Shown here: positions 34,682 through 44,857 of the stretch, one piece after another
How the letters are laid out: each line of letters starts with the position of its first letter
Numbering within the stretch: position 1 is the first letter of the stretch
Source of the DNA: Flavobacterium commune
GTDB taxonomy: Bacteria > Bacteroidota > Bacteroidia > Flavobacteriales > Flavobacteriaceae
Direction: 5' to 3'
Length of the DNA: 64,000 nt
Assembly: GCF_001857965.1 (NCBI RefSeq)
Contig: NZ_CP017774.1
Coordinates: 1,860,001-1,924,000 of the forward strand
Program-made: the position numbers and the translations under genes
The notes under the pieces: model-generated
Seen by the model: the letters and a program-made list of their open reading frames with translations, nothing else
Told to the model about the DNA's origin: nothing
The model's database searches: none

Positions 34682-35353
34682 CTAAGCGCTCCCTCTTGTA
34701 AACAAATAATACATGAAAAAATAGGGAGCTATTTCGAGAGTGCAAAGATATAAAATAAAATAAAACAACTTACTGAATATTACACTTTGATATTTTTTTA
34801 TTGAAAGAGAATAAGTCAGTATGCTAAGTAAGAGGATTATGCTGATAATTACAATAGGAATGTTTTGAGAAACAGTATTATAGTAATATAAAATAATGTT
34901 TACAGGCAGGATAATAATTCCAATATAGGTTCGGTAAGTGATTTTTTGCAGGTTAAATTGCTCCATAAATTCCTCGATATTAAAGGTGGTGGCAATAATT
35001 TTTTCGACCAAATACTTTGATAAAATAAAAAAGCTCAGAAAAGTGATGATTTGGATGTATAAAATCCAATCGGTTTTTGAAGCATAACCAAAAATACTCA
35101 GGGAAATTTGGATAAAAAAGGCAAAAGAAATTACCTGAACAAAAAATAAAGAGATAGTAAAACTGCTTTTTAGCTGGCTGCTATCGCGATATACTTTGGA
35201 ATATTTATCCGAAAAAAAAAGATTGATAAAATCGCTAAATCGATTTCCGTAAACTGATTTAGTGATGGCAATAATGCCAAAGGCAAGAACAAAAAGAAAA
35301 GTTGCCCAGTCTTTGTTCTCCGTGATTCTCGGATGTAAGAGGTATTCTGTCAT
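34682..35353 (-). CDS. DUF4271 membrane protein
   Basis: The 223-residue protein has about six membrane segments and the DUF4271 pattern (ITKSVYGNRFSDFINLFFSD near residue 32-50, FNLQKITYRTYIGIIILPVN in the middle). It ends in a hydrophobic segment and FTRGSA. The family is confined to Bacteroidota and nearly always precedes hemD. Function unknown; the 13-base gap to hemD indicates co-expression. Confidence 0.85.
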   Translation of the reverse strand: MTEYLLHPRITENKDWATFLFVLAFGIIAITKSVYGNRFSDFINLFFSDKYSKVYRDSSQLKSSFTISLFFVQVISFAFFIQISLSIFGYASKTDWILYIQIITFLSFFILSKYLVEKIIATTFNIEEFMEQFNLQKITYRTYIGIIILPVNIILYYYNTVSQNIPIVIISIILLLSILTYSLSIKKYQSVIFSKLFYFILYLCTLEIAPYFFMYYLFTRGSA

Positions 35354-35552
35354 AGCGATAGCAAAATTAGTGAAATTTTATATCAATATTTTGTCAAGGC
35401 ATTGGCATTTAAAAATTTTTGCCACAAATAAGCACAAATTATTCTTGTTTGATGCCCGTGCAATATGAAAATAGTGCATTACAATTGAATTATATTGAAA
35501 ATACAATCGGTATTATTATAATATTATTATGAATCAAATGGCATAAAAAGGT

Positions 35553-35560
35553 TATTTTTG
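35553..35560 (+). promoter_or_regulatory. Candidate -7 box for the GT2-pyrC-DUF4296 unit
   Basis: TATTTTTG matches TAnnTTTG and lies 19 bases upstream of the glycosyltransferase ATG. The -33 region has no clear TTG. Confidence 0.35.
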
Positions 35561-35579
35561 CGATGAAATTTTTAGAAAT

Positions 35580-36305
35580 ATGAATAATTGCATTGTTATA
35601 ATTCCTACCTATAACGAAATTGAAAATGTAGAAAGTATCATAAGAGCGGTGCTCTCCCAACACAAACATTTTCATGTGCTTATAGTGGACGATAATTCTC
35701 CGGATCATACTGCTGATAAGGTTAGATTGTTGCAAACGGAATTTGAAGGGCGTTTATTTTTAGAAAACAGAAAAGAAAAATCAGGATTAGGAACGGCTTA
35801 TGTACACGGATTTAAGTGGGCATTGGCTAATAATTATGAGTTTATTTTTGAAATGGATGCCGATTTTTCACACAATCCTAATGATTTAGAAAAATTATAC
35901 AATGCCTGCCATTTTGGTGATGCTGATTTGGCTATTGGTTCCCGTTATGTTACAGGTGTTAATGTGGTGAACTGGCCATTAAACAGGGTGTTGCTTTCTT
36001 ATTTTGCTTCGGTTTATGTTCGAATGATTACCGGAATGCAAATTCACGATGCTACAGCTGGTTTTGTGTGTTACAAACGCGAAGTTTTAGAAAAAATAAA
36101 CTTGGATAAAATAAAATTTGTGGGTTACGCTTTTCAAATAGAAATGAAATACCGCACTTTTAGCCATAATTTTAAAATTACCGAAGTGCCTATTATTTTT
36201 ACCGACCGTACTAAAGGGCAGTCAAAAATGAGTAATTCAATAATAGTAGAAGCGGTATTTGGAGTTATTTCTCTTCGATTAAAAAAATTAATAAATAGAT
36301 TATAA
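35580..36305 (+). CDS. Polyprenol-phosphate mannosyltransferase (GT2)
   Basis: The 241-residue protein is a soluble family 2 glycosyltransferase of the dolichol-phosphate mannose synthase type: N-terminal VIIPTYNEIENVESIIRAV, VDDNSPDHTADKV, FEMDADFSHNP (nucleotide-sugar/metal binding), LAIGSRYVTG, and the acceptor-side YAFQIEMKYRTF and FTDRTKGQSKMS. It would transfer mannose or a related sugar from a nucleotide sugar to a polyprenyl phosphate at the inner membrane, to supply lipid-linked sugars for glycoprotein or lipid glycosylation. It starts an apparent three-gene unit with pyrC and a DUF4296 lipoprotein. Confidence 0.9.
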   Translation: MNNCIVIIPTYNEIENVESIIRAVLSQHKHFHVLIVDDNSPDHTADKVRLLQTEFEGRLFLENRKEKSGLGTAYVHGFKWALANNYEFIFEMDADFSHNPNDLEKLYNACHFGDADLAIGSRYVTGVNVVNWPLNRVLLSYFASVYVRMITGMQIHDATAGFVCYKREVLEKINLDKIKFVGYAFQIEMKYRTFSHNFKITEVPIIFTDRTKGQSKMSNSIIVEAVFGVISLRLKKLINRL

Positions 36306-36315
36306 AAAAAAGACA

Positions 36316-37656
36316 ATGAACAGGGTTTTAATTAAGAATGCCAAAATAGTAAATGAAGGAGTAATTTTTGAAGGCGATGTTTTAATTGAGAATGACTTAA
36401 TTGTTGAAATTTCAGAAAGCATTAGTGCAAAATCATCCGATTGTAAAATTATTGATGCCGAAGGGAATTACTTAATTCCGGGAGCTATCGACGATCAGGT
36501 GCATTTTAGAGAACCGGGTTTAACTCACAAAGGCGATATTGAATCAGAATCAAGAGCTGCTGTTGCGGGCGGAATTACTTCGTATATCGAACAGCCCAAT
36601 ACGGTTCCTAATGCAGTGACTCAGGAAATTTTAGAAGAAAAATACCAGTTGGCTGCCGAGAAATCCTATGCGAATTATTCGTTTATGATGGGGGCAACTA
36701 ATGACAATTTAGAAGAAGTTTTAAAAACCAATCCAAAAAATGTTGCCGGAATCAAGATATTTTTAGGTTCTTCAACCGGAAATATGTTAGTGGATAACGA
36801 AGCTACACTTGAAAAAATATTCTCAAGTACGCCAATGTTGATTGCGGTTCACTGTGAAGACGAAGCGACTATTAGAGCCAATTCAGAAAAATATAAAGAA
36901 GAATACGGAGAAGATGTTCCGGTTACGGCGCATCATTTAATAAGAAGTGAAGAAGCTTGTTATTTGTCTTCTTCAAAAGCCATTGCTTTGGCTAAGAAAA
37001 CAGGTGCGCGTTTGCATATTTTTCATCTTTCAACTGCTAAAGAAATGGATTTGTTTACCAATAAAATCCCATTGGAAGAAAAGAAAATTACGGCTGAAGT
37101 TTGTGTACATCATTTATGGTTTACCAATGATGATTATGCTACCAAAGGTAATTTTATCAAATGGAATCCGGCAGTTAAAACCGCTAATGACAGGGACGCT
37201 TTGTGGAAAGCCTTGTTAGATGACCGAATCGATGTTATTGCAACGGATCATGCTCCGCATACACTGGAAGAAAAAAAACAATCCTATTTAAAAGCACCAT
37301 CAGGAGGGCCGCTGGTACAACACGCAGTTGTGGCTATGTTTGAAGCTTTTCATCAGGGAAAAATTAGCGTGGAGAAAATTGTGGAGAAAATGTGTCACAA
37401 TCCGGCTAAGATTTTCAAGATTGAAAAACGCGGTTTTATTAAAGAAGGTTATTATGCCGACTTAGTAATAGTAAATGCAGGTTTGCCTTGGGGAGTTAAA
37501 AAAGAGAATATCTTTGCTAAATGCGGATGGTCTCCGTTTGAAGGATTTACTTTTAAATCCAGAATTACACATACTTTTGTAAACGGACAGCTAGTGTACA
37601 ATGCTTTTAAAGTAAAAAACATCCGAGCTGGAAAAAGATTGTCATTTGATCGATAA
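36316..37656 (+). CDS. pyrC: Dihydroorotase
   Basis: The 446-residue amidohydrolase cyclises carbamoyl aspartate in pyrimidine synthesis. Zinc-site residues are visible in order: DDQVHFREPG (His63), the carboxylated Lys in GIKIFLGSSTGN, VHCEDE, LHIFHLST and the catalytic Asp in ATDHAPHT. Odd: the first His of the usual HxH pair is replaced by Gln61 (Q-V-H). I believe this occurs in other Bacteroidota enzymes too, so it need not mean inactivity. It begins 10 bases after the glycosyltransferase stop and ends four bases before the chosen DUF4296 start. Confidence 0.92.
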   Translation: MNRVLIKNAKIVNEGVIFEGDVLIENDLIVEISESISAKSSDCKIIDAEGNYLIPGAIDDQVHFREPGLTHKGDIESESRAAVAGGITSYIEQPNTVPNAVTQEILEEKYQLAAEKSYANYSFMMGATNDNLEEVLKTNPKNVAGIKIFLGSSTGNMLVDNEATLEKIFSSTPMLIAVHCEDEATIRANSEKYKEEYGEDVPVTAHHLIRSEEACYLSSSKAIALAKKTGARLHIFHLSTAKEMDLFTNKIPLEEKKITAEVCVHHLWFTNDDYATKGNFIKWNPAVKTANDRDALWKALLDDRIDVIATDHAPHTLEEKKQSYLKAPSGGPLVQHAVVAMFEAFHQGKISVEKIVEKMCHNPAKIFKIEKRGFIKEGYYADLVIVNAGLPWGVKKENIFAKCGWSPFEGFTFKSRITHTFVNGQLVYNAFKVKNIRAGKRLSFDR

Positions 37657-37660
37657 GACC

Positions 37661-38209
37661 ATGAAAAAAGCGGTATTTTTTTTAATGATAATGATGTCAT
37701 TTATTGGCTGTAAGGAAGAGACGGTAAAAGAACCGGATCGTCTTATAGACAAGGAAGTGATGCAAAATATTATTTATGATTTGTCGCTTTTGGATGCGAT
37801 AAAATACAACGAACCTGCTACGACCGAAAATTATAAAGTCAATCCAAAAGAGTTTATTTATAAAAAATATAAAATAGACAGTGCGCAATTTGCACAAAAT
37901 AACATTTATTACGCATCAAATTTTGAAGAGTACAAAGAGATGTATGATAATGTGATTAAGCGAATTGACAGTAAAAAAGCAGTTATTGATACTGTTCTTA
38001 AAAAAGAAGCAAAAAGAGATTCTTTGATTGCTAAAAAGAAAGAATTGGATTCGATTAAAAAGGCTAAAAAAGTAATTTTGGCTAAGAAGAAAGATTCGTT
38101 ACAAAAAATTAAGAAAAAAGACAGCCTGCTTTTGTTGAAGAAAAAACCAAAAACAGTTACGCCAACAATAAAATCAAAAGTAATTAAAAACGGAGTTAGG
38201 ATTGATTAA
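37661..38209 (+). CDS. DUF4296 lipoprotein
   Basis: With the start at 37661 (MKKAVFFLMIMMSFIGC) the protein has 182 residues and a clear lipobox. The mature N-terminal part (about 20-105) matches DUF4296 (MQNIIYDLSLLDAIKYN, FAQNNIYYASNFEEYKEMYDNVIKRI). The C-terminal third is an unusual lysine/serine-rich charged tail. The family typically follows pyrC in Flavobacteriia. Function unknown. Its last 14 bases overlap the 3' end of the convergent SDR gene. Confidence 0.85.
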   Translation: MKKAVFFLMIMMSFIGCKEETVKEPDRLIDKEVMQNIIYDLSLLDAIKYNEPATTENYKVNPKEFIYKKYKIDSAQFAQNNIYYASNFEEYKEMYDNVIKRIDSKKAVIDTVLKKEAKRDSLIAKKKELDSIKKAKKVILAKKKDSLQKIKKKDSLLLLKKKPKTVTPTIKSKVIKNGVRID

Positions 38210-39194
38210 CTGCAAATTTCTCTTCGATGTATTGATGTACATCTAAAAAAGAAGTGTTTAATGTGTTTTTAATTTTGTTATTTGAATATTCGGTTTTGCT
38301 AATAAAAGAGCGAATAGCATCTTTAGATAAATTATTTGTTTTTTTAGAAAACAGACTAAGAATCCATTGTAATCTCCACGTTATTTCCAGAATAAAAGAC
38401 TTGGCTTCAATGCTGGGTCTTTTTACTTTAAGGCTGTCGGCAATGGTGTTGAAAAGGGCTTTAAAACCAATATTTTCAGCAATCAGAATATAGCGTTCGT
38501 TGCAAATACTGCTTTGCATCAATTGGTACATAATTCGTACTACATCATCTACACTCACAAAACCGCTGTTTCCGGAGGTGTAAAATGGCAAACCGTCGGC
38601 TATTTTTTGTATCAACTGTCCGCTGCCCTGTTTTGGAAATCCGGGACCAATAATAACGCCCGGATTAACAATGATGACATTTAAGCCTTCTTGCTGACCA
38701 CGCCAAATTTCCATTTCGGCACCATATTTAGAAATAGCATAATCGCTATGGTGTCTCTCCGGATTCCACTCAGTTTCTTCGGTGACAATACTTTCGTGTG
38801 AAGCTAAATCACCAAGTGCAGCAATGGAACTAACATAACATAGTTTTTGAACTTCTTTGGCAATACAGAAATTGACAATATTAGCAGTGCCTTCAATATT
38901 GGTTTTGCGCAATTGTTTTTCGTCTTTTGGGTCAAACGAAATAACGGCAGCACAATGATAAACTCTTGTAATATCTACAAAGGCATGTTCTAATGAAGGA
39001 ATATCAAGAATATCTGCCTGAACCCATTCGATAGCATCAAACAAAGCGGATTTGTTATAATGTAGGAATAAGGATTTTGTTTTTTGGATATTGCTTTTTT
39101 TGCGGTAAATAGCACGGACTTTTTCTCCATTCTCTAATAAATGAAGTAATAAATGTGCACCCACTAAACCGGTTCCTCCTGTAACTAAAATCAT
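38196..39194 (-). CDS. NAD(P)-dependent epimerase/dehydratase-type oxidoreductase (extended SDR)
   Basis: This 332-residue protein has the N-terminal dinucleotide-binding VTGGTGLVGAHL and the catalytic YAISK (Tyr-x-x-x-Lys). It also has the ERHHSDYAISKYGAEMEIW and NPGVIIGPG segments typical of dihydroflavonol-reductase-like extended SDRs. Substrate is unknown; such proteins act on nucleotide sugars, sterol-like or flavonoid-like compounds. The gene ends inside the convergent DUF4296 gene (14-base overlap), so the pair may interfere with each other's transcription. Confidence 0.85.
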   Translation of the reverse strand: MILVTGGTGLVGAHLLLHLLENGEKVRAIYRKKSNIQKTKSLFLHYNKSALFDAIEWVQADILDIPSLEHAFVDITRVYHCAAVISFDPKDEKQLRKTNIEGTANIVNFCIAKEVQKLCYVSSIAALGDLASHESIVTEETEWNPERHHSDYAISKYGAEMEIWRGQQEGLNVIIVNPGVIIGPGFPKQGSGQLIQKIADGLPFYTSGNSGFVSVDDVVRIMYQLMQSSICNERYILIAENIGFKALFNTIADSLKVKRPSIEAKSFILEITWRLQWILSLFSKKTNNLSKDAIRSFISKTEYSNNKIKNTLNTSFLDVHQYIEEKFAVNQS

Positions 39195-39314
39195 TTTGTA
39201 AATGTAATAAAATCAATTTCAATGGCAATTTCAAAAATCAATTTCAATTTTAAAGTTTTGTCGAATATTTCTATGGTTATTATGATTGATTTTTTATTGT
39301 TATTGTCATTGAAA

Positions 39315-39344
39315 TTGATTTTTGCCATTGATTCATTATATTTG
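39315..39344 (+). promoter_or_regulatory. tyrS: Promoter of tyrS
   Basis: TTG (39315-39317), 19 bases, TATATTTG (39337-39344): full match to the Bacteroidota consensus, about 50 bases before the tyrS ATG. A small AGCCC-AAA-GGGCT hairpin (39354-39366) falls in the leader. Confidence 0.65.
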
Positions 39345-39394
39345 CGCACTCGAAGCCCAAAGGGCTGAACTGACGACGTAAATTGATTAAAAAC

Positions 39395-40687
39395 ATGAAG
39401 AATTTTATTGAAGAAGTAACTTGGAGAGGAATGCTCCACGATGTTATGCCAGGCACCGAAGAACATTTGATGGAACAAATGCGTGTGGCGTATGTGGGGA
39501 TTGACCCAACTGCAGATTCATTACATATAGGACATTTAGTAGGCGTGATGTTGCTGAAACATTTTCAGTTGTCCGGACACAAACCATTAGCATTGGTGGG
39601 TGGTGCCACAGGAATGATTGGAGATCCATCAGGGAAATCAAACGAAAGAAATTTATTAGACGAAATCACTTTGCGTCACAATCAGGAAGCGATAAAAGGA
39701 CAATTGGCTCGTTTCTTAGATTTTACTTCCGATGCTCCAAATGCTGCCGAGTTAGTAAATAACTACGATTGGATGAAGAATTTCTCTTTTCTGGATTTCA
39801 TTCGTGATGTGGGTAAACACATTACTGTCAACTATATGATGGCTAAAGATTCGGTAAAGAAACGTTTGTCATCCGAATCGGCTGAAGGAATGTCATTTAC
39901 TGAGTTTACATACCAATTGGTTCAGGGTTACGATTTCTTGCATTTGTACAGAGATAAAAGCTGTACGCTGCAAATGGGAGGAAGTGACCAGTGGGGAAAT
40001 ATCACAACCGGAACCGAATTAGTACGCAGAATTGCCAGTGGAAAAGCTTATGCCTTGACTTGTCCATTAATTACAAAAGCGGACGGAACTAAATTTGGTA
40101 AATCCGAAGGAGGAAATATCTGGCTGGATGCTGCCAGAACTTCACCTTATAAATTCTACCAATATTGGTTGAATACTTCTGATATTGATGCTGAAAAGTA
40201 TATTAAGATCTTTACTTTTTTATCGAAAGAGGAAATCGAAGATTTAACAGTACAGCACAGAGAAGCACCGCATTTACGTGTGTTGCAAAAAAAGTTGGCC
40301 GAAGAAATTACAATTATGGTTCACTCAGCCGAAGATTTAGAAAATGCCATTAAAGCTTCGAATATTCTTTTTGGAAACTCGAATGCTGAGGATTTAAAAC
40401 AATTAGATGCAGCTACTTTCTTAGAAGTTTTTGATGGAGTGCCTCAGGCTGAAATCGCTAAAGCGGATATAGAAGCCGGATTAGATATTGTGACTGTTTT
40501 AAATGAAAAGACAGGATTTATGAAATCTAATGGAGAAGCAAGACGTGCTTTGACTGCTAATTCTATTTCGGTAAACAGAGAAAAAGTAAAAGAAGATTTT
40601 GTCCTTTCGACAAAAGATTTAATCAATGACCAATTTGTGTTATTGCAAAGCGGAAAGAAAAATTATTTTGTGGTTAGAGTAGTTTAA
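39395..40687 (+). CDS. tyrS: Tyrosyl-tRNA synthetase
   Basis: Starting at the ATG at 39395 ([12 protein letters not shown]) the enzyme has 430 residues, the usual length. It shows the class Ic signatures [18 protein letters not shown] (HIGH), the tyrosine pocket [24 protein letters not shown], and the KMSKS-like [11 protein letters not shown]-terminal S4 domain follows ([18 protein letters not shown]). It charges tRNA-Tyr in the cytosol. A TTG four codons upstream is less likely as start. A terminator hairpin follows. Confidence 0.96.
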   Translation: MKNFIEEVTWRGMLHDVMPGTEEHLMEQMRVAYVGIDPTADSLHIGHLVGVMLLKHFQLSGHKPLALVGGATGMIGDPSGKSNERNLLDEITLRHNQEAIKGQLARFLDFTSDAPNAAELVNNYDWMKNFSFLDFIRDVGKHITVNYMMAKDSVKKRLSSESAEGMSFTEFTYQLVQGYDFLHLYRDKSCTLQMGGSDQWGNITTGTELVRRIASGKAYALTCPLITKADGTKFGKSEGGNIWLDAARTSPYKFYQYWLNTSDIDAEKYIKIFTFLSKEEIEDLTVQHREAPHLRVLQKKLAEEITIMVHSAEDLENAIKASNILFGNSNAEDLKQLDAATFLEVFDGVPQAEIAKADIEAGLDIVTVLNEKTGFMKSNGEARRALTANSISVNREKVKEDFVLSTKDLINDQFVLLQSGKKNYFVVRVV

Positions 40688-40750
40688 TCATTCAACAAAC
40701 AATAAATAAAGTGATTTTCTTTTTAGGGAATTACATTAAAAATCCAAAAG

Positions 40751-40771
40751 CCTGATAATATTGTTATCAGG
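40751..40771 (+). terminator. Terminator of tyrS
   Basis: CCTGATAA and TTATCAGG form an 8-bp stem with a 5-base loop, followed by TTTTTGTGTTTT. Confidence 0.8.
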
Positions 40772-40819
40772 TTTTTGTGTTTTAAGAACCGTTATCTATT
40801 TTTGAATTTTACTATCAGT

Positions 40820-43800
40820 ATGAAAAATCAACAAGTTTGGTCTTACGTAGTTTCTTTTTTTGTGGTTTCTCTCCTGTCTTTATCAGGATTGAAAGCCCAA
40901 AATCTTTTTTTCGAAAAAATTTCCGGTCGTGAAGCAAACCCAGTTACTCAAATACATGGTATTGCTAAGGATTCTGTGGGTTATATCTGGATTGGGAGCT
41001 GGAATGGCGCTTACCGATACGACGGAAAAACATTCGACTTTTTTTATCACAACCCAAAAGATAAGACTTCGTTACCTAATAATCGAATACGCAATATTGT
41101 TTCCGACAAAAAATTAGGGCTTTGGTTTTTTACCTTCGATAGAAAATACGTGCGATTTAATTATCAGTTAAATTCGTTTAAAATTGTTGCTACTTATAAA
41201 GTACCTAAGATTATAATTGAGAGGCTTAACAATAAATCCAGTGAGTTAAATAAAAACCGGATTGTAAATGGGAAAAGCTATTATTTATCCTCACATCAAT
41301 TTACTTCTCAGGATGTAAAATCAGGCGAAGAATATCGTTATACGGCTAATATCAATCGTCCGGGGCAATTATTGGATGATTATATCACTGATTTTTTTAT
41401 TGATGATGAAAATATTATCTGGCTGGGAACCAGAGGTGGTGATGTATATAAGGCAAATCCAAACAGGAATCCTTTTGAATTGCATTACAGCTATAGGAAG
41501 GATAGTGAAAACACCAAATTAGCTACTGTTAAAGGCATTTTAAAAGTAGATGATAAAATATGGCTGGCTACTGATGAAGGAATATTAATCTACAAAAACA
41601 AGGGTTTAGATTATAATCATCCTTTTTATAAATCAAATAGCCAAATTAAGAATGCGCGTAGTTTTTTGAAGGACAATAAGGGCAGAATTTGGATAGGTGG
41701 TATTAACGGATTAGAGTGTTATGATCCTAAAACCAATCAATGTAAGTTTATTATCAATAGGGCTTTAAGCCCAAATTTAGAAATTTGGTCTGTTTATGCC
41801 TTAGAAGCATCCGGGAATAATTTGTGGGTTGGTTTGTACAATGGTATTGCCCGTATCAATTTAGCCAACGATAAAATCAGCTATTATGATTTAGCGGCTA
41901 CTGTCCATAATGGTAGTGTTATGGATGTTTTATCTGTTAATGGTCGAGAACTTTGGTTAGCAACTGAGGGAAGCGGGGTTATCCGATTAAAAATAAATAG
42001 TCAGGGAAAAATATATGATAAATTAGCATTGAATACTTTTGATAAGCATCTTAAGAATAAGATTTCAGGAAATATAATTTACGCTTTGCATAGAGACAAA
42101 CAAGGAGCAATTTGGGTTGGTTCCAGCGAAGGATTGAATAAAATCTACACGAATAAAAATCCGATGCGAATTGAAAAAATACAATTGCAATCGGAAAGTC
42201 CTAATATCTATATTTCGTCTATAACTGATGATGTCAAAGGAAATCTTTGGATTGCCCATAAACAGGGACTTTCGATGATTGATATTGGAACGAATAAAAT
42301 TTCTAATTATAGGAGAGAAGATCAGTTTGGGTCATGGACTTTTTCAGAAAGAGCTTTTTATAAGGATGTAGCCAATCAGAAACTCTATTTTGGGGATAAA
42401 AACGGCTATCTTTCTTTTAGTCCAAAAGAAATCAAAACGAATTCAGTTAATGATAAATTGATTTTCAAAACCTTGTATTTATCGAATGAAAAAGTAATTC
42501 CGATGGATACAATTAATGATCAAATTGTTTTGGAGCAGGATTTATCGCAAACTCAATCGATTCAGTTGGATTATGAAAACAGAAGTTTTGCAATTGAATT
42601 TGCTTCCCTAAATTTCAACAGAACCAATAAGGAAGTTTATGAGTACATGCTCGAAGGTTATGAGGACAAGTGGATCAAAACCAGCAGCAGCAAAATAACT
42701 TATAACAAAGTGCCGCCGGGGGATTATGTTTTCAAGGCGCGCATCGTTTCACTTAATGACAGCAAATCGCCAATACAAACTTTGGAAGTAAATGTTAGTG
42801 CGCCCTGGTATGCTACCTGGTATGCTAAATTCATTTTCGTGGGATTGATTGTAGCGGCTGTGTATTGGGTTTTTAAATCGATGTTGTATCGTGACCGATT
42901 GAAAAACGAAATCAAATTAGAAAGACTAAATGCCGAGAAAAAGGAAGAGTTAAACAGGGAAAAATTAGAATTTTTCACCAACATTTCCCACGATTTGAAA
43001 ACACCTTTAACGCTGATTGTTGATCCGTTAAAACAATTGGAAAACAAGAGTTTGTCGGCTAAGGACAAGGCGTTATATTTTTCGATAATCAATAGGAATT
43101 TAAGTTATTTAACTAAGCTGATTCATCAAATATTAGATTTTAGAAAATCGGAAATAGGTAAATTAAAGCTAAAACCTTCTACGCAGGATTTCAATGTATT
43201 TATAGAAGAATGCTATAATACCTTTAAGTACATAGCGATGAAGCGTAATATCGATTTTAAATTACAGCTTGAAAAAGTGCCATTGTATTGCGATTTGGAT
43301 TTCGAAAAAACAGAGCAGATTATCATTAATGTTTTGTCTAACGCTTTAAAATACACACCGGATGGAGGAGTTGTTTGCTTTTCGGCATATTTGAATAAAG
43401 AAAAAACAGCCTTAGAAATTAGTATCGAAGACAATGGTATTGGAATCGAAGCTAAAGAATTAGAAAAAATATTCGAACCCTTCAATAATATAGGACCGAG
43501 TCCTTTTCATGGTTATTCTTCGGGAATTGGTTTGTCGTTAACTCAAAGTTTGGTTCAGTTTTTAAGTGGAACAATTGCTGTGGAAAGTGTGGTAAGTCAG
43601 GGAACAAAAGTCCTGATTACGTTGCCTTATGTCGCTTCTCAACAAATGCCGGTTGTCAAAATTAAAGAAGAATCTGTTGATGATGCAGTAACGTATGCAA
43701 TTCCAAAGGAAATGCCAACCACAGGCTTGGAGACCAACAAACTCACGGTACTTATTGTTGAGGACAATCCGGATGTTCAGGCGTATTTAAGTAATGAGTT

Positions 43801-44485
43801 CCAAAAAGAATATGTTTTAATTCAGGAGTACAACGGAAAAAAAGGATTAGAAGCCGCTATCCAATACATTCCTGATATTATTATTTCGGATGTTATGATG
43901 CCTGAGATGGAAGGGACAGAACTGGTTAAGGAGCTCAAAGCAAACGAAAATACATGTCATATTCCGGTTATTCTATTAACAGCAAAAGGTTCTGATGAAA
44001 ATCAGATTGAAGGTTACGAATTAGGAGCCGAAGCTTATGTGATGAAACCTTTTAGTGTGGAAGTTTTAAAAGCACAGCTAAAAAGTGTTTTAGAAAATCG
44101 TATGATTTTGCTCAACCGACTTTCGGGAATCAAGGATATCAAACAACTTCAGGAAGAATCGCCTAGCTTAGACAAGGTTTTTCTGGGTAAAATGGTTGAG
44201 CTGATCAGTAGTCGTATTGAAGAAGCAGATTTTAATTCTGATGTCTTAGCACAGGAATTAAACATCAGCCAAAGACAGTTGTATCGAAAAATAAAGGCAG
44301 TTAGTGGTTGTACCGTGCACGAGTTTATTACAAAAGTAAAGATGGATCATGCCGAAGCCCTGCTTAAAAACTCCAATCTTAGTATTTCCGAAATTGCATA
44401 CAAAGTAGGTTTTTCTGAACCTTCTAATTTCTCCAGAACTTTTTCTAAGCATTTTGGCTGTAGTCCTTCGCAATATCTAAAATAA
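40820..44485 (+). CDS. Hybrid two-component sensor-regulator (HTCS) of the pectin locus
   Basis: The start at 40820 gives 1221 residues. Order of domains: signal sequence or first membrane helix (KNQQVWSYVVSFFVVSLLSL); a two-bladed series of periplasmic propeller repeats (about 30-600, many YIWIGSWNG / KIWLATDEG-like units); a Y_Y_Y domain (about 615-680); a membrane helix (about 690-710); HisKA with FFTNISHDLKTPLTL; HATPase (NVLSNALKYTPDGG, DNGIGI, SGIGLSL); a receiver (VLIVEDNP, IIISDVMMPE, VMKPF); and a C-terminal AraC-type DNA-binding domain. Such proteins sense specific oligosaccharides in the periplasm and activate polysaccharide-degradation genes. The adjoining GH2, CE12 and PL11 genes make rhamnogalacturonan-I fragments the likely signal. 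Confidence 0.93.
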   Translation: MKNQQVWSYVVSFFVVSLLSLSGLKAQNLFFEKISGREANPVTQIHGIAKDSVGYIWIGSWNGAYRYDGKTFDFFYHNPKDKTSLPNNRIRNIVSDKKLGLWFFTFDRKYVRFNYQLNSFKIVATYKVPKIIIERLNNKSSELNKNRIVNGKSYYLSSHQFTSQDVKSGEEYRYTANINRPGQLLDDYITDFFIDDENIIWLGTRGGDVYKANPNRNPFELHYSYRKDSENTKLATVKGILKVDDKIWLATDEGILIYKNKGLDYNHPFYKSNSQIKNARSFLKDNKGRIWIGGINGLECYDPKTNQCKFIINRALSPNLEIWSVYALEASGNNLWVGLYNGIARINLANDKISYYDLAATVHNGSVMDVLSVNGRELWLATEGSGVIRLKINSQGKIYDKLALNTFDKHLKNKISGNIIYALHRDKQGAIWVGSSEGLNKIYTNKNPMRIEKIQLQSESPNIYISSITDDVKGNLWIAHKQGLSMIDIGTNKISNYRREDQFGSWTFSERAFYKDVANQKLYFGDKNGYLSFSPKEIKTNSVNDKLIFKTLYLSNEKVIPMDTINDQIVLEQDLSQTQSIQLDYENRSFAIEFASLNFNRTNKEVYEYMLEGYEDKWIKTSSSKITYNKVPPGDYVFKARIVSLNDSKSPIQTLEVNVSAPWYATWYAKFIFVGLIVAAVYWVFKSMLYRDRLKNEIKLERLNAEKKEELNREKLEFFTNISHDLKTPLTLIVDPLKQLENKSLSAKDKALYFSIINRNLSYLTKLIHQILDFRKSEIGKLKLKPSTQDFNVFIEECYNTFKYIAMKRNIDFKLQLEKVPLYCDLDFEKTEQIIINVLSNALKYTPDGGVVCFSAYLNKEKTALEISIEDNGIGIEAKELEKIFEPFNNIGPSPFHGYSSGIGLSLTQSLVQFLSGTIAVESVVSQGTKVLITLPYVASQQMPVVKIKEESVDDAVTYAIPKEMPTTGLETNKLTVLIVEDNPDVQAYLSNEFQKEYVLIQEYNGKKGLEAAIQYIPDIIISDVMMPEMEGTELVKELKANENTCHIPVILLTAKGSDENQIEGYELGAEAYVMKPFSVEVLKAQLKSVLENRMILLNRLSGIKDIKQLQEESPSLDKVFLGKMVELISSRIEEADFNSDVLAQELNISQRQLYRKIKAVSGCTVHEFITKVKMDHAEALLKNSNLSISEIAYKVGFSEPSNFSRTFSKHFGCSPSQYLK

Positions 44486-44857
44486 ATTGTAGGCAATAGT
44501 TTTAAGCTTATCATTACTATTTAGTTTTCAGGTTCTAAAAATAATTACCGCAAATTCGCAAATTTTTAATAATCTGCGAATCTGTGGTAAAATTTATTTT
44601 CCAAAGTTTAGGTTTTGAATTTGTAGTTTCGTGGTTTCAGTTTGTCAAATTCAAAATAAAATTATTCTTGTTACTTATTGTTTTTCGTCGTATCCACTAG
44701 TCATATTCCGCCATTTTATATCAAATTCTGCCAAATGTCAAGATATGAATGCTAATGGCAATCTATGATAATTCAAAATGAATTAAGGAATTTACATTTG
44801 TAGATGTATTGTTGATCTATGTTCATTATAAAAAATAAACCAAATAACTATTAAGCA
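44486..44857. repeat. Intergenic region with an AATCTGCGAATCTG-type inverted repeat
   Basis: No gene is seen in this 372-base spacer. It holds an imperfect inverted repeat, ACCGCAAATTCGCAAATT (44547-44564) with AATCTGCGAATCTGTGGT (44571-44588), 15 of 18 paired. This is the same family as 16626-16671. The rest is AT-rich and leads to a candidate promoter for the GH2 gene. Confidence 0.6.
44794..44801 (+). promoter_or_regulatory. Candidate -7 box for the GH2 gene
   Basis: TACATTTG, a full match to TAnnTTTG, lies 56 bases before the GH2 ATG. A sequence AATGCTAATGG at about 44748-44758 upstream resembles one upstream of the PL11 gene and might bind the regulator. Confidence 0.35.
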
